Origin: Streptococcus intermedius SK54 = ATCC 27335
GTDB lineage: Bacteria > Bacillota > Bacilli > Lactobacillales > Streptococcaceae
Length of the DNA stretch: 64,000 nucleotides
Reading direction: 5' to 3'
Assembly (NCBI RefSeq): GCF_000413475.1
Contig: NZ_ATFK01000006.1
Coordinates: 62,001 to 126,000 of the forward strand
A program made the translations under genes and the position numbers. The notes beneath the pieces were generated by a model. That model was not told the DNA's origin, did no database searches, and saw only the letters and a list, made by a program, of their open reading frames with translations. Position 1 is the stretch's first letter, and each line of letters begins with the position of its first letter. Of the stretch, positions 55,193 through 64,000 are shown in pieces.

Positions 55193-55300
55193 TTTAAAAG
55201 GATAAAGGACATTCTCAACTTTGACATATTGTTTTGAGGTTGTGGATAGAATTTGTAAAATTATAGTCCCAAGCTTGGAAGAAATCCTAATCAGCTTTTT

Positions 55301-55354
55301 GGGGGTGAGATAGAACTAAATGTTGTTTTATTCAGTTCTGCCTCACTCCCTTTT
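55301..55354 (+). terminator. Terminator of malM-malP
   Basis: A stem of about 21 bp with few mismatches (GGGGGTGAG... / ...CTCACTCCC) ends in TTTTG. The remaining 343-bp gap to 55536 holds only this and a TATAAT (55493-55498) promoter for the next gene. Confidence 0.8.
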
Positions 55355-55535
55355 GTTCTGTGATTTTGAGTGGTTCTTGTCTATGTGAGACCATTGTACG
55401 TTTTAAGATACTATTATCATGATATTGGTGGTAGTCGGACAACCTTTTTGCGATTTTATTTCTTCTTATTGCCATTTTTGATTGCTTACGTTATAATAAA
55501 TAGAACTGGAAACTCTTTTGATTTGGAGGTTTATC

Positions 55536-56045
55536 GTGAAAAAACGACCAATTTATTTATATATTTTGTTGACGCTATCAGCTATTTTATCATCTTTTAC
55601 ATTTATAGGAACTTTTTTTGGTAGTGAAAAAATAACAAATACGAGTTCATACAAAGGTTTCTCTGAAACGGTGATAAAACAAATTGTGGAAGTGACTGAA
55701 AAAAGCCTTGTCTTTCTCCATAATGTTCCACACAAAGTATTAGTTGTCCTTTCTATTTTATTAGTGATTGCTGCCATCGTTTTCCTCATCAAACAAAACA
55801 TTTTATACGCTAATTTTGCTTATATTGCATATGTGTTATTGGGTATGGTTGGAACAATTTACAATTACATCGGAGGGATGCCGCTAAATAATCTTTATAA
55901 AGATCAAGCGATGCGCGCCACAGCAATCACATCAACAAGAGTTTTAACTATTATTTATTTGGTCTTAAATATTCTTTTCCTTGTTGTTGTCTTTTTCAAA
56001 ATGAAACGGCAGCAGCAAGACTTAACAAAAGAAGAATTGCAATAG
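55536..56045 (+). CDS. Hypothetical membrane protein, four segments
   Basis: 169 residues from GTG 55536 behind GGAGG. Membrane segments at about 5-28, 68-86, 92-112 and 135-157 with an external loop rich in Ser/Thr after the first. The C-terminus (KRQQQDLTKEEL) is cytosolic. Similar proteins are common in streptococci, but I know no function. Followed by nrdI. Confidence 0.7.
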   Translation: MKKRPIYLYILLTLSAILSSFTFIGTFFGSEKITNTSSYKGFSETVIKQIVEVTEKSLVFLHNVPHKVLVVLSILLVIAAIVFLIKQNILYANFAYIAYVLLGMVGTIYNYIGGMPLNNLYKDQAMRATAITSTRVLTIIYLVLNILFLVVVFFKMKRQQQDLTKEELQ

Positions 56046-56120
56046 TTAACAAAACATATCTATCAGCTTACAATTTTACAAGAATGATAGATGTGTTTTA
56101 TTTTAGAAAGAGAGAAAACT

Positions 56121-56576
56121 ATGAAAATTTCCTTAGTTTATATTAGTTTGAGTGGGAATACAGCGAGTTTTATCAAACGCTTATCTGAATTTTTGCAAGA
56201 GAGACATGAAAGCATTGAGATTGAGCAAGTGGATATAAAAGATATAGTGAAAGCAGGACGACCATTTTACGCCATATCTCAGCCGTTTATAGCTTTTTTG
56301 CCAACTTACTTAGAAGGTGGAAATGGTCTGGACAATGGCGATGTCGAAATTCTTACTAATGATTTAGGTGATTTTATTGCTTTTGAAGAAAATTATAAGC
56401 GTTGTTTTGGCATTGTTGGCAGTGGTAATCGTAATTTTAACAATCAATATTGTTTAACAGCTAAGCAATATTCACAGCGATTTGGCTTTCCGGTCGTAGA
56501 TACATTTGAACTTCGTGGCTTGAATGAAGATATTAAACGAATTGGTCTAAAAATCGAAGAATTATACGGACTATAA
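56121..56576 (+). CDS. nrdI: Class Ib ribonucleotide reductase assembly flavoprotein NrdI
   Basis: 151 residues from ATG 56121. A flavodoxin-like protein that supplies oxidant to assemble the Mn-tyrosyl radical cofactor of NrdF. FMN-binding elements: VYISLSGNTASFIKRL, a long 50s loop region with FLPTYLEGGNGLDNGDVE, and FGIVGSGNRNFNNQYCLTAKQYS. nrdE/F are not adjacent, as in other streptococci that carry a stand-alone nrdI. Confidence 0.9.
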   Translation: MKISLVYISLSGNTASFIKRLSEFLQERHESIEIEQVDIKDIVKAGRPFYAISQPFIAFLPTYLEGGNGLDNGDVEILTNDLGDFIAFEENYKRCFGIVGSGNRNFNNQYCLTAKQYSQRFGFPVVDTFELRGLNEDIKRIGLKIEELYGL

Positions 56577-56579
56577 GAC

Positions 56580-56609
56580 AAAAACCTATCGATATATCGA
56601 TAGGTTTTT
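56580..56609. terminator. Bidirectional terminator
   Basis: 30-bp perfect palindrome with arms AAAAACCTATCGATA / TATCGATAGGTTTTT between convergent nrdI and argS. Confidence 0.93.
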
Positions 56610-56627
56610 ATGATACCATTAAAATAA

Positions 56628-58316
56628 TTACATTTTTTCCGGAGCATCAACACCGAGAAGGCGAAGAGATTCTTTTAGAACAACAGCTGTTGCATAGCTG
56701 AGAGCTAAGCGGCTGTCACGTTCAGGACTTTCGTCCAAAATACGAGTATGAGCGTAAAACTTGTTGAATGCTTGTGCAAGACTGATAGCATATTTTGCAA
56801 TGAGTGATGGGTCATAATTGTCAGCTGCACGTTTAACAACACGGGCGAAATCTTGCAGCAGTTTAATGATTTCCCAGCTTTCAGCATCTTCGAGACTGTA
56901 TGCTAGTTCAACACTTGGCTTAAAATCAGCTTTGCGAAGGATGGATTGGATACGCGCATAAGCGTATTGGATATATGGACCTGTTTCTCCTTCAAAAGAC
57001 ACCATTGCTTCCAAATCAAAGTCGTAACCGTTGCGGCGGTCTGTCTTTAAATCGTAGAATTTGACAGCTCCCACGCCGACAGCACGAGCAACAGCATCTT
57101 TGTTTTCAAGATCAGGATTTTTAGCTTCAATTTGGTTCTTCGCACGACTGATAGCTTCTTGAAGGGTTGGTTCAAGTAGAATGATATTACCTTTACGTGT
57201 AGATAATTTTTTCCGGTTCTTTGTTACCAAACCAAAGTCTACATGAATCATATCGTCGCTCCAATCGAATCTCATTTTCTTCAAAACAGCTTTCAATTGT
57301 CTAAAGTGGTTCGCTTGTTCTTGACCTACAGCATAAACATTTTTGACGAAGTTATAAGTACGGGCGCGGTACATAGCTGTGGCAATATCACGGGTAATGT
57401 AGAGAGTAGCACCATCAGATTTCTTAATCATAGCTGGCGGAAGGTTGACATCATCAAGATTGACGATGCTTGCTCCTTTAGATTCTTCTAGCAATTCTTT
57501 TTCTTCAAGGAGCTTAATTCCTTCGTCCATCTTGTCATTATAGAAGGCTTCACCAGCTAGGCTATCAAATTCAACACCAAGCAATTTATAGATGCGGTTA
57601 AATTCTTTCAGACTTTCATCACGGAACCATTGCCATAATTCCGTAGCTTCAGGGTCACCGTCTTCTAATTTTTTGAACCAAAGGCGTCCTTCGTCATCAA
57701 GTTCAGGATCGGTTTCAATTTCTGCATTGATACGAACATAAAGTTTTAAGAGTTCATCAATGGGATTGGCTTCAATAGCTTCTTTGCTCCCCCATTTTTT
57801 ATAAGCAACCATTAAAAGTCCGAATTGTTTTCCCCAGTCACCTAAGTGGTTGATTTTAATGGTGTTGTAGCCTAGTTTACGGAAAATATTAGAGAGAGCA
57901 TCTCCAATAACGGTGGAGCGCAAATGGCCAACTGAGAAGGGTTTTGCAATGTTAGGACTCGAGAGGTCAATTGTGATATTTTCTCCATGCCCCTCATCTT
58001 GTTGCCCGTAGTTATTTCCTTCTTTTACAATTTCTTTAATAACTTGAGCTGAAATTCTTGATTTATCAAGAAAGAAGTTTACATAAGGACCTGTTGCTAC
58101 CACTTTTTCAAAGTTTGTCGTATCAATCTTTTCTGCAATATCTGTAGCAATGATTTGAGGAGCTTTACGTTCTACTTTTGCTAAAGAGAAGGCAGGAAAA
58201 GCAATATCTCCTAACTCTGAGCTTTTTGGTTGTTCTAGTAAATTTAAAATAGCATCTTGGTCTAAGCTGTCAATGACCTTAGCCAACTCACTTGCAATCA
58301 ATTGTTTATTATCCAT
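56628..58316 (-). CDS. argS: Arginine--tRNA ligase
   Basis: 562 residues, class I synthetase. HIGH-equivalent in [25 protein letters not shown]-equivalent KLSTRKGN, an N-terminal Add1 domain and the C-terminal DALR anticodon-binding domain ([35 protein letters not shown]). AAAGGAG precedes the ATG. Divergent from argR. Confidence 0.97.
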   Translation of the reverse strand: MDNKQLIASELAKVIDSLDQDAILNLLEQPKSSELGDIAFPAFSLAKVERKAPQIIATDIAEKIDTTNFEKVVATGPYVNFFLDKSRISAQVIKEIVKEGNNYGQQDEGHGENITIDLSSPNIAKPFSVGHLRSTVIGDALSNIFRKLGYNTIKINHLGDWGKQFGLLMVAYKKWGSKEAIEANPIDELLKLYVRINAEIETDPELDDEGRLWFKKLEDGDPEATELWQWFRDESLKEFNRIYKLLGVEFDSLAGEAFYNDKMDEGIKLLEEKELLEESKGASIVNLDDVNLPPAMIKKSDGATLYITRDIATAMYRARTYNFVKNVYAVGQEQANHFRQLKAVLKKMRFDWSDDMIHVDFGLVTKNRKKLSTRKGNIILLEPTLQEAISRAKNQIEAKNPDLENKDAVARAVGVGAVKFYDLKTDRRNGYDFDLEAMVSFEGETGPYIQYAYARIQSILRKADFKPSVELAYSLEDAESWEIIKLLQDFARVVKRAADNYDPSLIAKYAISLAQAFNKFYAHTRILDESPERDSRLALSYATAVVLKESLRLLGVDAPEKM

Positions 58317-58419
58317 GGTTTCTCCTTTGGTCTTTTACTAGTATTTTAACATATTTTTTGACGAATCTTCAATCTTTTTGGTATAATTTAGGGTATAAAT
58401 ATACATTGTTGAGGATAAA

Positions 58420-58860
58420 ATGAAAAAAACTGAACGTCATAAACTGATTAAAAAAATGATTAAGGAAGAAAAACTAAGCACACAGAAAGATATTCAGGAT
58501 CGTTTAAAGGCACAAGGTATTGTTGTAACACAAACAACCCTCTCGCGAGATTTACGAGAAATTGGTTTAACGAAAGCCAAGAAAAACAATGAAGTTTATT
58601 ATGTTTTAGCGGATGATACACATAAGATTGATTTGGCTGAATTTTTATCTTATCATTTGCAAGGAGTTTCTCGAGCTGAATTTTCCTTAGTTCTCCATAC
58701 TCGTTTAGGGGATGCTTCTATTTTAGCTAATTTTGTAGATGCCAATAAAGGAGAGTTGATTTTAGGAACGGTAGCAGGAGCCAACACGCTCTTAGTGATC
58801 TGTCGTGATACAGCAGCTGCGAAACAAATGGAAGAGCAGCTCCTTGAGAAAATGGATTAA
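58420..58860 (+). CDS. argR: ArgR/AhrC family arginine repressor
   Basis: 146 residues. N-terminal winged helix (RHKLIKKMIKEEKLSTQKDIQDRL, TQTTLSRDLREIGLTKA) and C-terminal arginine-binding hexamerisation domain (GDASILANFVDANKGELILGTVAGANTLLVIC), which shows the GT(I/V)AGxxT binding motif. A TATAAT box is at 58382-58387. Its place between argS and mutS is conserved in streptococci. Confidence 0.93.
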   Translation: MKKTERHKLIKKMIKEEKLSTQKDIQDRLKAQGIVVTQTTLSRDLREIGLTKAKKNNEVYYVLADDTHKIDLAEFLSYHLQGVSRAEFSLVLHTRLGDASILANFVDANKGELILGTVAGANTLLVICRDTAAAKQMEEQLLEKMD

Positions 58861-59022
58861 GAGGAGAAGATGATGAAGCTGAGATAGAAGCGCTCAGCTT
58901 CCTTTATTTATATAGTTCTAATGACAAGATGTAGTGTGAGTGATATGACGAAATCAAGTGTCTCCTAAATATTTAATTTCTGTCCAACTCTCATTGCTAT
59001 TTAATAAACGGAAAGGCTGAGA

Positions 59023-61581
59023 ATGACAAAAGAAAAACTATCTCCGGGAATGCAACAGTATTTAGATATAAAAAAAGATTATCCGGATGCTTTTTTGCTA
59101 TTTCGCATGGGAGATTTTTATGAATTATTCTATGAAGATGCGATCAATGCAGCACAGATTTTAGAAATTGCTCTGACTAGCCGTAATAAAAATTCGGAAA
59201 AGCCAATTCCGATGGCAGGAGTTCCCTATCATTCGGTGCAACAATATATTGATGTTTTAATTGAATCGGGCTATAAAGTAGCGATTGCAGAGCAGGTGGA
59301 AGATCCTAAAAAAGCAGTTGGTGTAGTCAAACGTGAGGTGGTACAAGTCATCACACCGGGGACAGCCGTTGATTCTTCAAAACCAGATAGTCAAAATAAT
59401 TTCTTGGTAGCTTTAGATAAGCTAGAAGATTTCTATGGGCTAGCTTATATGGATGTGGTAACTGGTGAATTTCAGGTGACAACTCTCAGTGACTTTAACA
59501 TGGTTTGTGGGGAAATTCGAAACCTACGAGCGCGTGAAGTGGTATTGGGATATGAATTACCTGAAGCAGAGCACCAAGTGTTGGCAAATCAAATGAATTT
59601 GTTATTATCACAGGTGGAAACTGCTTTTGAAGATGTTCAGCTATTAGGAGATGATTTGTCTCGCCTAGAATATCAAGTAGCTGGGAAACTGTTAGAATAT
59701 GTTCACCAGACGCAGCTGCGTGAGCTTAGTCACTTAAAGCAAGTTCATCATTATGAAATTAAAGATTTCTTACAGATGGACTATGCAACTATGACAAGTC
59801 TAGATTTAACAGAGAATGCACGGACGGGGAAGAAGCATGGCAGTCTTTATTGGTTGATGGACGAGACCAAGACAGCTATGGGGACGCGACTTCTAAGAAG
59901 ATGGATCCAGCATCCGTTGCTTGATAAGGAACGGATTCTTAAGCGGCAGGATGTCGTACAAGTCTTTTTAGATCATTTTTTTGAGCGTAGTGATTTGGCA
60001 GATAGTCTCAAAGGGGTTTATGATATTGAGCGCTTGGCAAGCCGTGTTTCTTTTGGGAAGACAAACCCGAAGGATTTATTGCAGTTGGCGGCAACATTGA
60101 GCAATGTCCCTCAGATTAAGGGAATTTTACAAGGAATCGATCATCCTGTTTTGGGACAGTTGATTGAAAACTTGGATGATATTCCAGAATTGGCAAACTT
60201 GATTCAGTCGGCAATTTCTCCTGATGCTCCAAATGTTATTACGGAAGGGAATATCATTCAAACTGGTTTTGATGAAACCTTAGATAAGTATCGAGTGGTT
60301 CTGCGAGATGGTACGAGCTGGATTGCTGATATTGAAGCGAAAGAAAGGGTGGCTAGTGGGATTAATAATCTAAAAATTGATTACAATAAAAAAGACGGTT
60401 ATTATTTCCATGTTACTAATTCACAGTTGGAGCACGTACCTAGCCACTTTTTCCGAAAAGCAACGTTGAAAAATTCAGAACGATTTGGTACAGAGGAATT
60501 GGCTCGTATTGAAGGCGAAATGTTGGAAGCGCGTGAAAAATCGGCCAATTTAGAGTATGAGATTTTTATACGTATTCGGGAAGAAGCTGGTAAATATATC
60601 AAACGATTACAATCCTTGGCACAAACTCTAGCAACAGTGGATGTATTGCAGAGTTTTGCAGCAGTTGCTGAAAAGCAACGCTTTGTACGCCCAGAATTTA
60701 TTGAACGTCCTTCCATTGAAATCGATAAGGGACGGCATGCAGTTGTAGAAAAGGTTATGGGTGCACAAACTTATATTCCGAATAGTATTTCAATGGATGA
60801 GAATGTCAATCTTCAGTTAATTACAGGTCCAAATATGAGTGGGAAGTCAACCTATATGCGGCAATTAGCGATTATTGTTATCATGGCGCAAATGGGTTCC
60901 TATGTTTCAGCTGAACGTGCTCAATTACCAATTTTTGATGCCATCTTCACTCGAATTGGTGCAGCAGATGACTTGGTATCTGGGCAATCAACCTTTATGG
61001 TAGAAATGATGGAAGCAAATCATGCTATTTCTCAAGCGACTGAACACTCTCTTATTCTTTTTGATGAGTTGGGGAGAGGGACAGCAACATATGATGGGAT
61101 GGCTCTTGCTCAGGCAATTATTGAATATATCCACAATCGAACAGGAGCAAAGACCCTTTTTGCTACACACTATCATGAGTTGACAGACTTGTCAACTAGC
61201 TTGACACAGTTAGAAAATGTTCATGTAGCAACTGTAGAAAAAGATGGGAAAGTGACCTTCCTTCATAAGATTGAAGCTGGTCCTGCAGATAAATCTTATG
61301 GGATTCATGTCGCAAGAATTGCAGGTTTACCAGATGATTTGTTGATGAGAGCCGACCAGATACTAGCAAGACTAGAAGAACAAGCAAATGAGAAACCATC
61401 TCTCAATCCTTCTAATAAAGGAGCTAATGATAGTAAAGAAAATCAAGTATTTGAGCAGATATCTTTATTCACAGAAACAACTGAATCACCTATTTTAGAT
61501 GAACTACGTCAGTTGGATATTTATAATATGACCCCAATGGAAGTGATGCTAGCTATAGCTGAGATGAAAAAACATCTCTGA
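59023..61581 (+). CDS. mutS: DNA mismatch repair protein MutS (HexA)
   Basis: 852 residues. Mismatch recognition motif [14 protein letters not shown] (Phe-x-Glu type) near residue 27; Walker [10 protein letters not shown] near residue 602; Walker [28 protein letters not shown]-terminal helix-turn-helix and a dimer/tetramer tail ([22 protein letters not shown]). Known as HexA in pneumococcus. No mutL lies within the following 2 kb of the window, where the DUF3021-LytTR pair is instead. Confidence 0.97.
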   Translation: MTKEKLSPGMQQYLDIKKDYPDAFLLFRMGDFYELFYEDAINAAQILEIALTSRNKNSEKPIPMAGVPYHSVQQYIDVLIESGYKVAIAEQVEDPKKAVGVVKREVVQVITPGTAVDSSKPDSQNNFLVALDKLEDFYGLAYMDVVTGEFQVTTLSDFNMVCGEIRNLRAREVVLGYELPEAEHQVLANQMNLLLSQVETAFEDVQLLGDDLSRLEYQVAGKLLEYVHQTQLRELSHLKQVHHYEIKDFLQMDYATMTSLDLTENARTGKKHGSLYWLMDETKTAMGTRLLRRWIQHPLLDKERILKRQDVVQVFLDHFFERSDLADSLKGVYDIERLASRVSFGKTNPKDLLQLAATLSNVPQIKGILQGIDHPVLGQLIENLDDIPELANLIQSAISPDAPNVITEGNIIQTGFDETLDKYRVVLRDGTSWIADIEAKERVASGINNLKIDYNKKDGYYFHVTNSQLEHVPSHFFRKATLKNSERFGTEELARIEGEMLEAREKSANLEYEIFIRIREEAGKYIKRLQSLAQTLATVDVLQSFAAVAEKQRFVRPEFIERPSIEIDKGRHAVVEKVMGAQTYIPNSISMDENVNLQLITGPNMSGKSTYMRQLAIIVIMAQMGSYVSAERAQLPIFDAIFTRIGAADDLVSGQSTFMVEMMEANHAISQATEHSLILFDELGRGTATYDGMALAQAIIEYIHNRTGAKTLFATHYHELTDLSTSLTQLENVHVATVEKDGKVTFLHKIEAGPADKSYGIHVARIAGLPDDLLMRADQILARLEEQANEKPSLNPSNKGANDSKENQVFEQISLFTETTESPILDELRQLDIYNMTPMEVMLAIAEMKKHL

Positions 61582-61682
61582 TAAATACAACTATGCAAAT
61601 GCCTAAAATAAATTCCTGTTTTTTTGTTCAGTTACTATTAAAGTAGGTAGGGCTTTGTATTGATATATAGTAGAATAAACTA

Positions 61683-61720
61683 AAACAACCACCAAGAATT
61701 CACTTGGTGGTTGTTTCTTT
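61683..61720. terminator. Bidirectional terminator
   Basis: AAACAACCACCAAG (61683-61696) / CTTGGTGGTTGTTT (61703-61716) between mutS and the convergent DUF3021 gene. Confidence 0.88.
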
Positions 61721-61721
61721 A

Positions 61722-62180
61722 CTATTGATTCTGTTTCTTCAATCCATTGTTGATTTGTTCAATTTTCTTTTTGGTTAGATAAAACAAGATTGCCCACAGG
61801 ATGAGATATACAACAGTAAATTCTAAAATCAGCTGTAAGATAAAAATGAGTTTGCTAGGGAACCAGCCAGCTAGAAGAGCTAGAGGAATGAATCCTAGAA
61901 TCATAAGACCATAATGGCAGATAGTTGCTTTGAGGATGCTCCAATCTTTTTTGAAAAGCTCTTTTCCTAGGCTAAAGAGCAAGCCAATAAAGCTCCAGAT
62001 CACTGCGCAATAGAGCACAACTAAAGCTTCATGAATATGGTGCTGTTCCATCCAAAGACCAACTGCTGAATAAGGATTAAGTGGATGATAGACAGGAGCA
62101 AAAAAGTAAGAATAGATGGTGGATAGGAGTAGCCCGATTACAGTACCTCCTAGAGCATCTCTGAATAATGTTTTTTTCAT
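61722..62180 (-). CDS. DUF3021 family membrane protein
   Basis: 152 residues with four membrane segments (about 10-28, 52-72, 87-105, 111-134). DUF3021 proteins are nearly always paired with a LytTR-domain regulator, as here (4-bp overlap). The membrane protein is thought to restrain the regulator, like other LytTR regulatory systems in streptococci. Confidence 0.88.
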   Translation of the reverse strand: MKKTLFRDALGGTVIGLLLSTIYSYFFAPVYHPLNPYSAVGLWMEQHHIHEALVVLYCAVIWSFIGLLFSLGKELFKKDWSILKATICHYGLMILGFIPLALLAGWFPSKLIFILQLILEFTVVYLILWAILFYLTKKKIEQINNGLKKQNQ

Positions 62181-62617
62181 AGCTGTAATTTCTCCTTTAT
62201 GACTTTGAGATAACGGCGAGATGAATAAGTTATCTGACCGTTTTTCATTACAATCTGAATCAGACCACTACCAGTCAATTTCAGATGATCGATATGTTTG
62301 ATGTTAATGATTTCAGATTGGGAAATCTGTAGAAAATCAGTGGGAAGCAATTCCAAAACTTGATAAAGTGGAAGCCCTAAGAGATAAGTGTCTGTTGCTG
62401 TTTCGGCCCAAACTTGCCGATTTTCAGTATAGACGCGTTGTATCTCCGTGCTATTTAGTAGGTAAATTTCCTCCTCTTTTTTTGCTCGAATGGTTTTATT
62501 TTTACCGATATGTTGAGCAAATGTTAGTAGTTGTTGAACGGAATCCGACAAAACAGGTGCTTCAATAATGATTTTTTCTTCTGAAAATTTTTCGTCAATA
62601 TGCATTTGAACTTTCAT
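62177..62617 (-). CDS. LytTR family DNA-binding protein
   Basis: 146 residues from ATG 62617. The C-terminal LytTR domain (about 40-146) shows KEEEIYLLNSTEIQRVYTEN, FLQISQSEIINIKHIDHLKLTG and YSSRRYLKVIKEKL. The short N-terminal part is not a receiver domain. Translationally coupled to the DUF3021 inhibitor-like partner. Targets are unknown; such pairs often control themselves and competence- or bacteriocin-type genes. Confidence 0.9.
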   Translation of the reverse strand: MKVQMHIDEKFSEEKIIIEAPVLSDSVQQLLTFAQHIGKNKTIRAKKEEEIYLLNSTEIQRVYTENRQVWAETATDTYLLGLPLYQVLELLPTDFLQISQSEIINIKHIDHLKLTGSGLIQIVMKNGQITYSSRRYLKVIKEKLQL

Positions 62618-62858
62618 AAACATCCCTTCTTTCCAGATTATGTTGTCTTCCTAGTTTGTTGCTTGTTTTCCCATATTTCTAAATCTATTAAACATTATTT
62701 TAAAGGGGAATACAAGAGATTTTGCCTAATTGGTTGCTTTGTCTGTCTATTCGGTTACTTTGCGAAGGAGCAGGTATTCTAACTATTTTCATACTAGACT
62801 TCTGATAGACAAATGACTTTATGTTATAATGGTAGCTAGAATTATTACGGAGAAAACT

Positions 62859-62956
62859 ATGTCAAAAATTATAGTATTAAGTTTATGATTGTTTTATAGT
62901 GCCTTTATAGCCTTAATCCTTTGCTATTACTGATTTTTTATAAATTTATATAGTAT
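62859..62956 (+). pseudogene. Possible broken small membrane-peptide gene
   Basis: TATAAT (62824-62829) and ACGGAG precede ATG 62859. The frame reads MSKIIVLSL, TGA, LFYSAFIALILCYY, TGA, FFINLYSIK, stop. The hydrophobic continuity across two TGA codons suggests a decayed single-span peptide. The rest of the 62618-63104 gap shows only the terminator at 63007. Confidence 0.3.
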
Positions 62957-63006
62957 TAAATAGGGCTGGATAATCTTAAAAAGTCCACAAAAAGGTGAAC
63001 AAAAAA

Positions 63007-63023
63007 GACCTAAAAAATAGGTC
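63007..63023 (-). terminator. Minus-strand terminator at the prophage edge
   Basis: GACCTA / TAGGTC hairpin followed on the minus strand by T6. Confidence 0.65.
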
Positions 63024-63104
63024 AAAATTCAATGAGTTCAGCAGGCAAGAACTAGCATCCTACAAGGTGCTTTTTTGGTTGTCAAAGTATTGCTGATAGA
63101 TTTA

Positions 63105-63236
63105 TTATATCACAATATCACGCGCTAAAACAGGAACGATTTTGCGCCAAACCTCGCTAGCTACCTTTCCCAAGTAGTTCGGCGGGTCGCTGGGTAAACG
63201 CCCTTTGTTCTGCCGATAATAAGGATTTTTAACCAA
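63105..63236 (-). pseudogene. Truncated phage terminase small subunit (P27-like)
   Basis: 44 codons from a TTG start (GGAGGTG upstream): VKNPYYRQNKGRLPSDPPNY, then LGKVASEVWRKIVPVLARD and a stop. The pattern matches the N-terminus of P27-family small terminase subunits in streptococcal phages, which are normally more than 100 residues. The rest has been lost, so the packaging module ends here. Confidence 0.6.
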
Positions 63237-63536
63237 GCGAACTCACCTCCTAACTCTGGCTCCGTGACACCCCTTAAAAATCTGAAAAATTGGCGCGCGA
63301 CGTAAGAAGACACCTTACCGCGGCTCTCCTTGCACAAAAGGTGGGGCGGGGGGTGTTTAAGCTTTAAAACTTCAAAAAGGGAATTTTTTGCACAGAAAAG
63401 GGCAGCGTCCTTTAATCACGAACAAACATAGCCCCGTTCAAAATTTGGCGGGGTATTTTCCGAACGTAAAAACTTTGTATGATATTCTAGGTGCCAATAG
63501 CTAATTGGTCAATCAGTAGTTAAGTATTCTTTATCT
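63237..63536. other. GC-rich non-coding segment upstream of the terminase remnant
   Basis: About 300 bp without a gene, containing GGCGCGCGACG, a CCCCCCGCCCC tract and several short inverted repeats, clearly higher in GC than its neighbours. In phages the cohesive-end (cos) region stands just upstream of the small terminase, so this may be a residual cos site. Confidence 0.35.
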
Positions 63537-63962
63537 TCACAAATTTTCTTCACTCATAATTTTAGCGATACTTTCAATTCCTTTTTTCCTTATTCTGTAT
63601 AGTGTGGTTTTTGTTTTTCCTACCTTATCCTCTATATCCCATATATCTAAGCGATTAACATAGAACATTCTTAATACGGATCGTTCAAGCGGATCACTTA
63701 GCTTATCAATTATCCTACAGGTTTCTAAATGTTCCTCGATAAGACTAGCAAGTCGTTTTTGTATATCTTCTTTCAACTTCAAAACATAGACGAGTTCATT
63801 CTCTGTATTGTTTGTTCTGCTAGTCTGGACTTTGGTTTGTGTCAGAGTTGATTTTTTGAATAAACCTTGATCCAGATACTGCAGTTCTAACTGTAAACTC
63901 TCCATCTCTGTATTCAGCCACTTAATACTTTCTAGCTTTACTTTTACTTGCTCTGGTGTCAT
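63537..63962 (-). CDS. Phage late-gene regulator-like protein (DUF1492/ArpU type)
   Basis: 141 residues. A coiled N-terminal part (VKLESIKWLNTEMESLQLEL) precedes a sigma-70 region 4-like helix-turn-helix (DPLERSVLRMFYVNRLDIWDIEDKVGKTKTTLYRIRKKGIESI). Such proteins close the early region of streptococcal prophages just before the packaging genes and switch on late transcription. It matches the terminase remnant downstream. The rest of the prophage would lie beyond the window end. Confidence 0.75.
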   Translation of the reverse strand: MTPEQVKVKLESIKWLNTEMESLQLELQYLDQGLFKKSTLTQTKVQTSRTNNTENELVYVLKLKEDIQKRLASLIEEHLETCRIIDKLSDPLERSVLRMFYVNRLDIWDIEDKVGKTKTTLYRIRKKGIESIAKIMSEENL

Positions 63963-64000
63963 GTTGTTGCCTCTTACTCTCTTTTATGTTATAATAGTGT

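Noticed and set aside
55370..55624. 84-residue plus-strand frame before the four-segment membrane protein
   Set aside because: It overlaps the start of the better-supported gene in another frame; its hydrophobicity reflects T-rich DNA, and it contains that gene's promoter and ribosome site.

Overview
This window is a low-GC Firmicutes chromosome that reads as an oral (viridans-type) Streptococcus. The evidence is the dltXABCD operon, the malXCDA/malR and malMP maltodextrin loci with their pneumococcal layout, hisS-aspS, argS-argR-hexA(mutS), class Ib nrdI, Rgg-type regulators and a CiaR-type small RNA. I cannot name the species from sequence alone.

Layout. 1-5.2 kb: rpsD with a structured leader, a TetR repressor divergent from a YhgE/Pip membrane protein, and a HAD phosphatase. 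5.2-7.7 kb: a small, partly broken peptide locus. It holds an Rgg/MutR regulator with a TGA at codon 3, a divergent 28-residue hydrophobic peptide ending in a WWPP motif behind a ComR-box-like promoter, a secreted four-cysteine peptide, a small membrane protein and a frameshifted thioredoxin-like lipoprotein. 7.8-13.4 kb: a VTC-domain / DUF4956 / DUF4353 operon, a HAD phosphatase and a PadR-DUF1700/DUF4097 pair. 13.7-18.2 kb: dltXABCD, which D-alanylates teichoic acids. 18.2-24.8 kb: GNAT, DeoR-HAD, a CiaR-dependent csRNA, DNA-3-methyladenine glycosylase, an MFS carrier and an SPC-type (P1B-4) metal ATPase.

24.8-30 kb is an A+T-rich accessory island. It starts with decayed pieces of a CDF metal transporter and other genes. 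Then follows a second Rgg regulator, three copies of a TTGAA-N4-TTCAA operator, a 30-residue candidate precursor peptide, an attenuator, a class III/IV-like lanthipeptide synthetase (LanKC) with an amber codon at position 13 and a short cyclase domain, and an MFS exporter. This looks like a quorum-regulated lanthipeptide-type locus and is the strongest candidate for an undescribed system here.

30.2-38.5 kb is an integrative mobilizable element of about 8.2 kb in the 3' end of rpmG (ribosomal protein L33). It encodes integrase, excisionase, a pMV158-type Rep with its nick-site hairpin, a membrane protein, an FtsK/TcpA-like ATPase, a DUF961-like protein, a sigma-like protein and an XRE regulator, with cadX-cadD (cadmium resistance) as cargo.

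38.5-64 kb returns to core genome: rpmG, rpmF, hisS, aspS, YitT, pullulanase, malR, malA, malD, malC, malX divergent from malM-malP under paired MalR/CcpA operators, nrdI, argS, argR, mutS and a DUF3021-LytTR pair. The window ends in a prophage edge with a truncated P27-like small terminase and an ArpU/DUF1492-type regulator.
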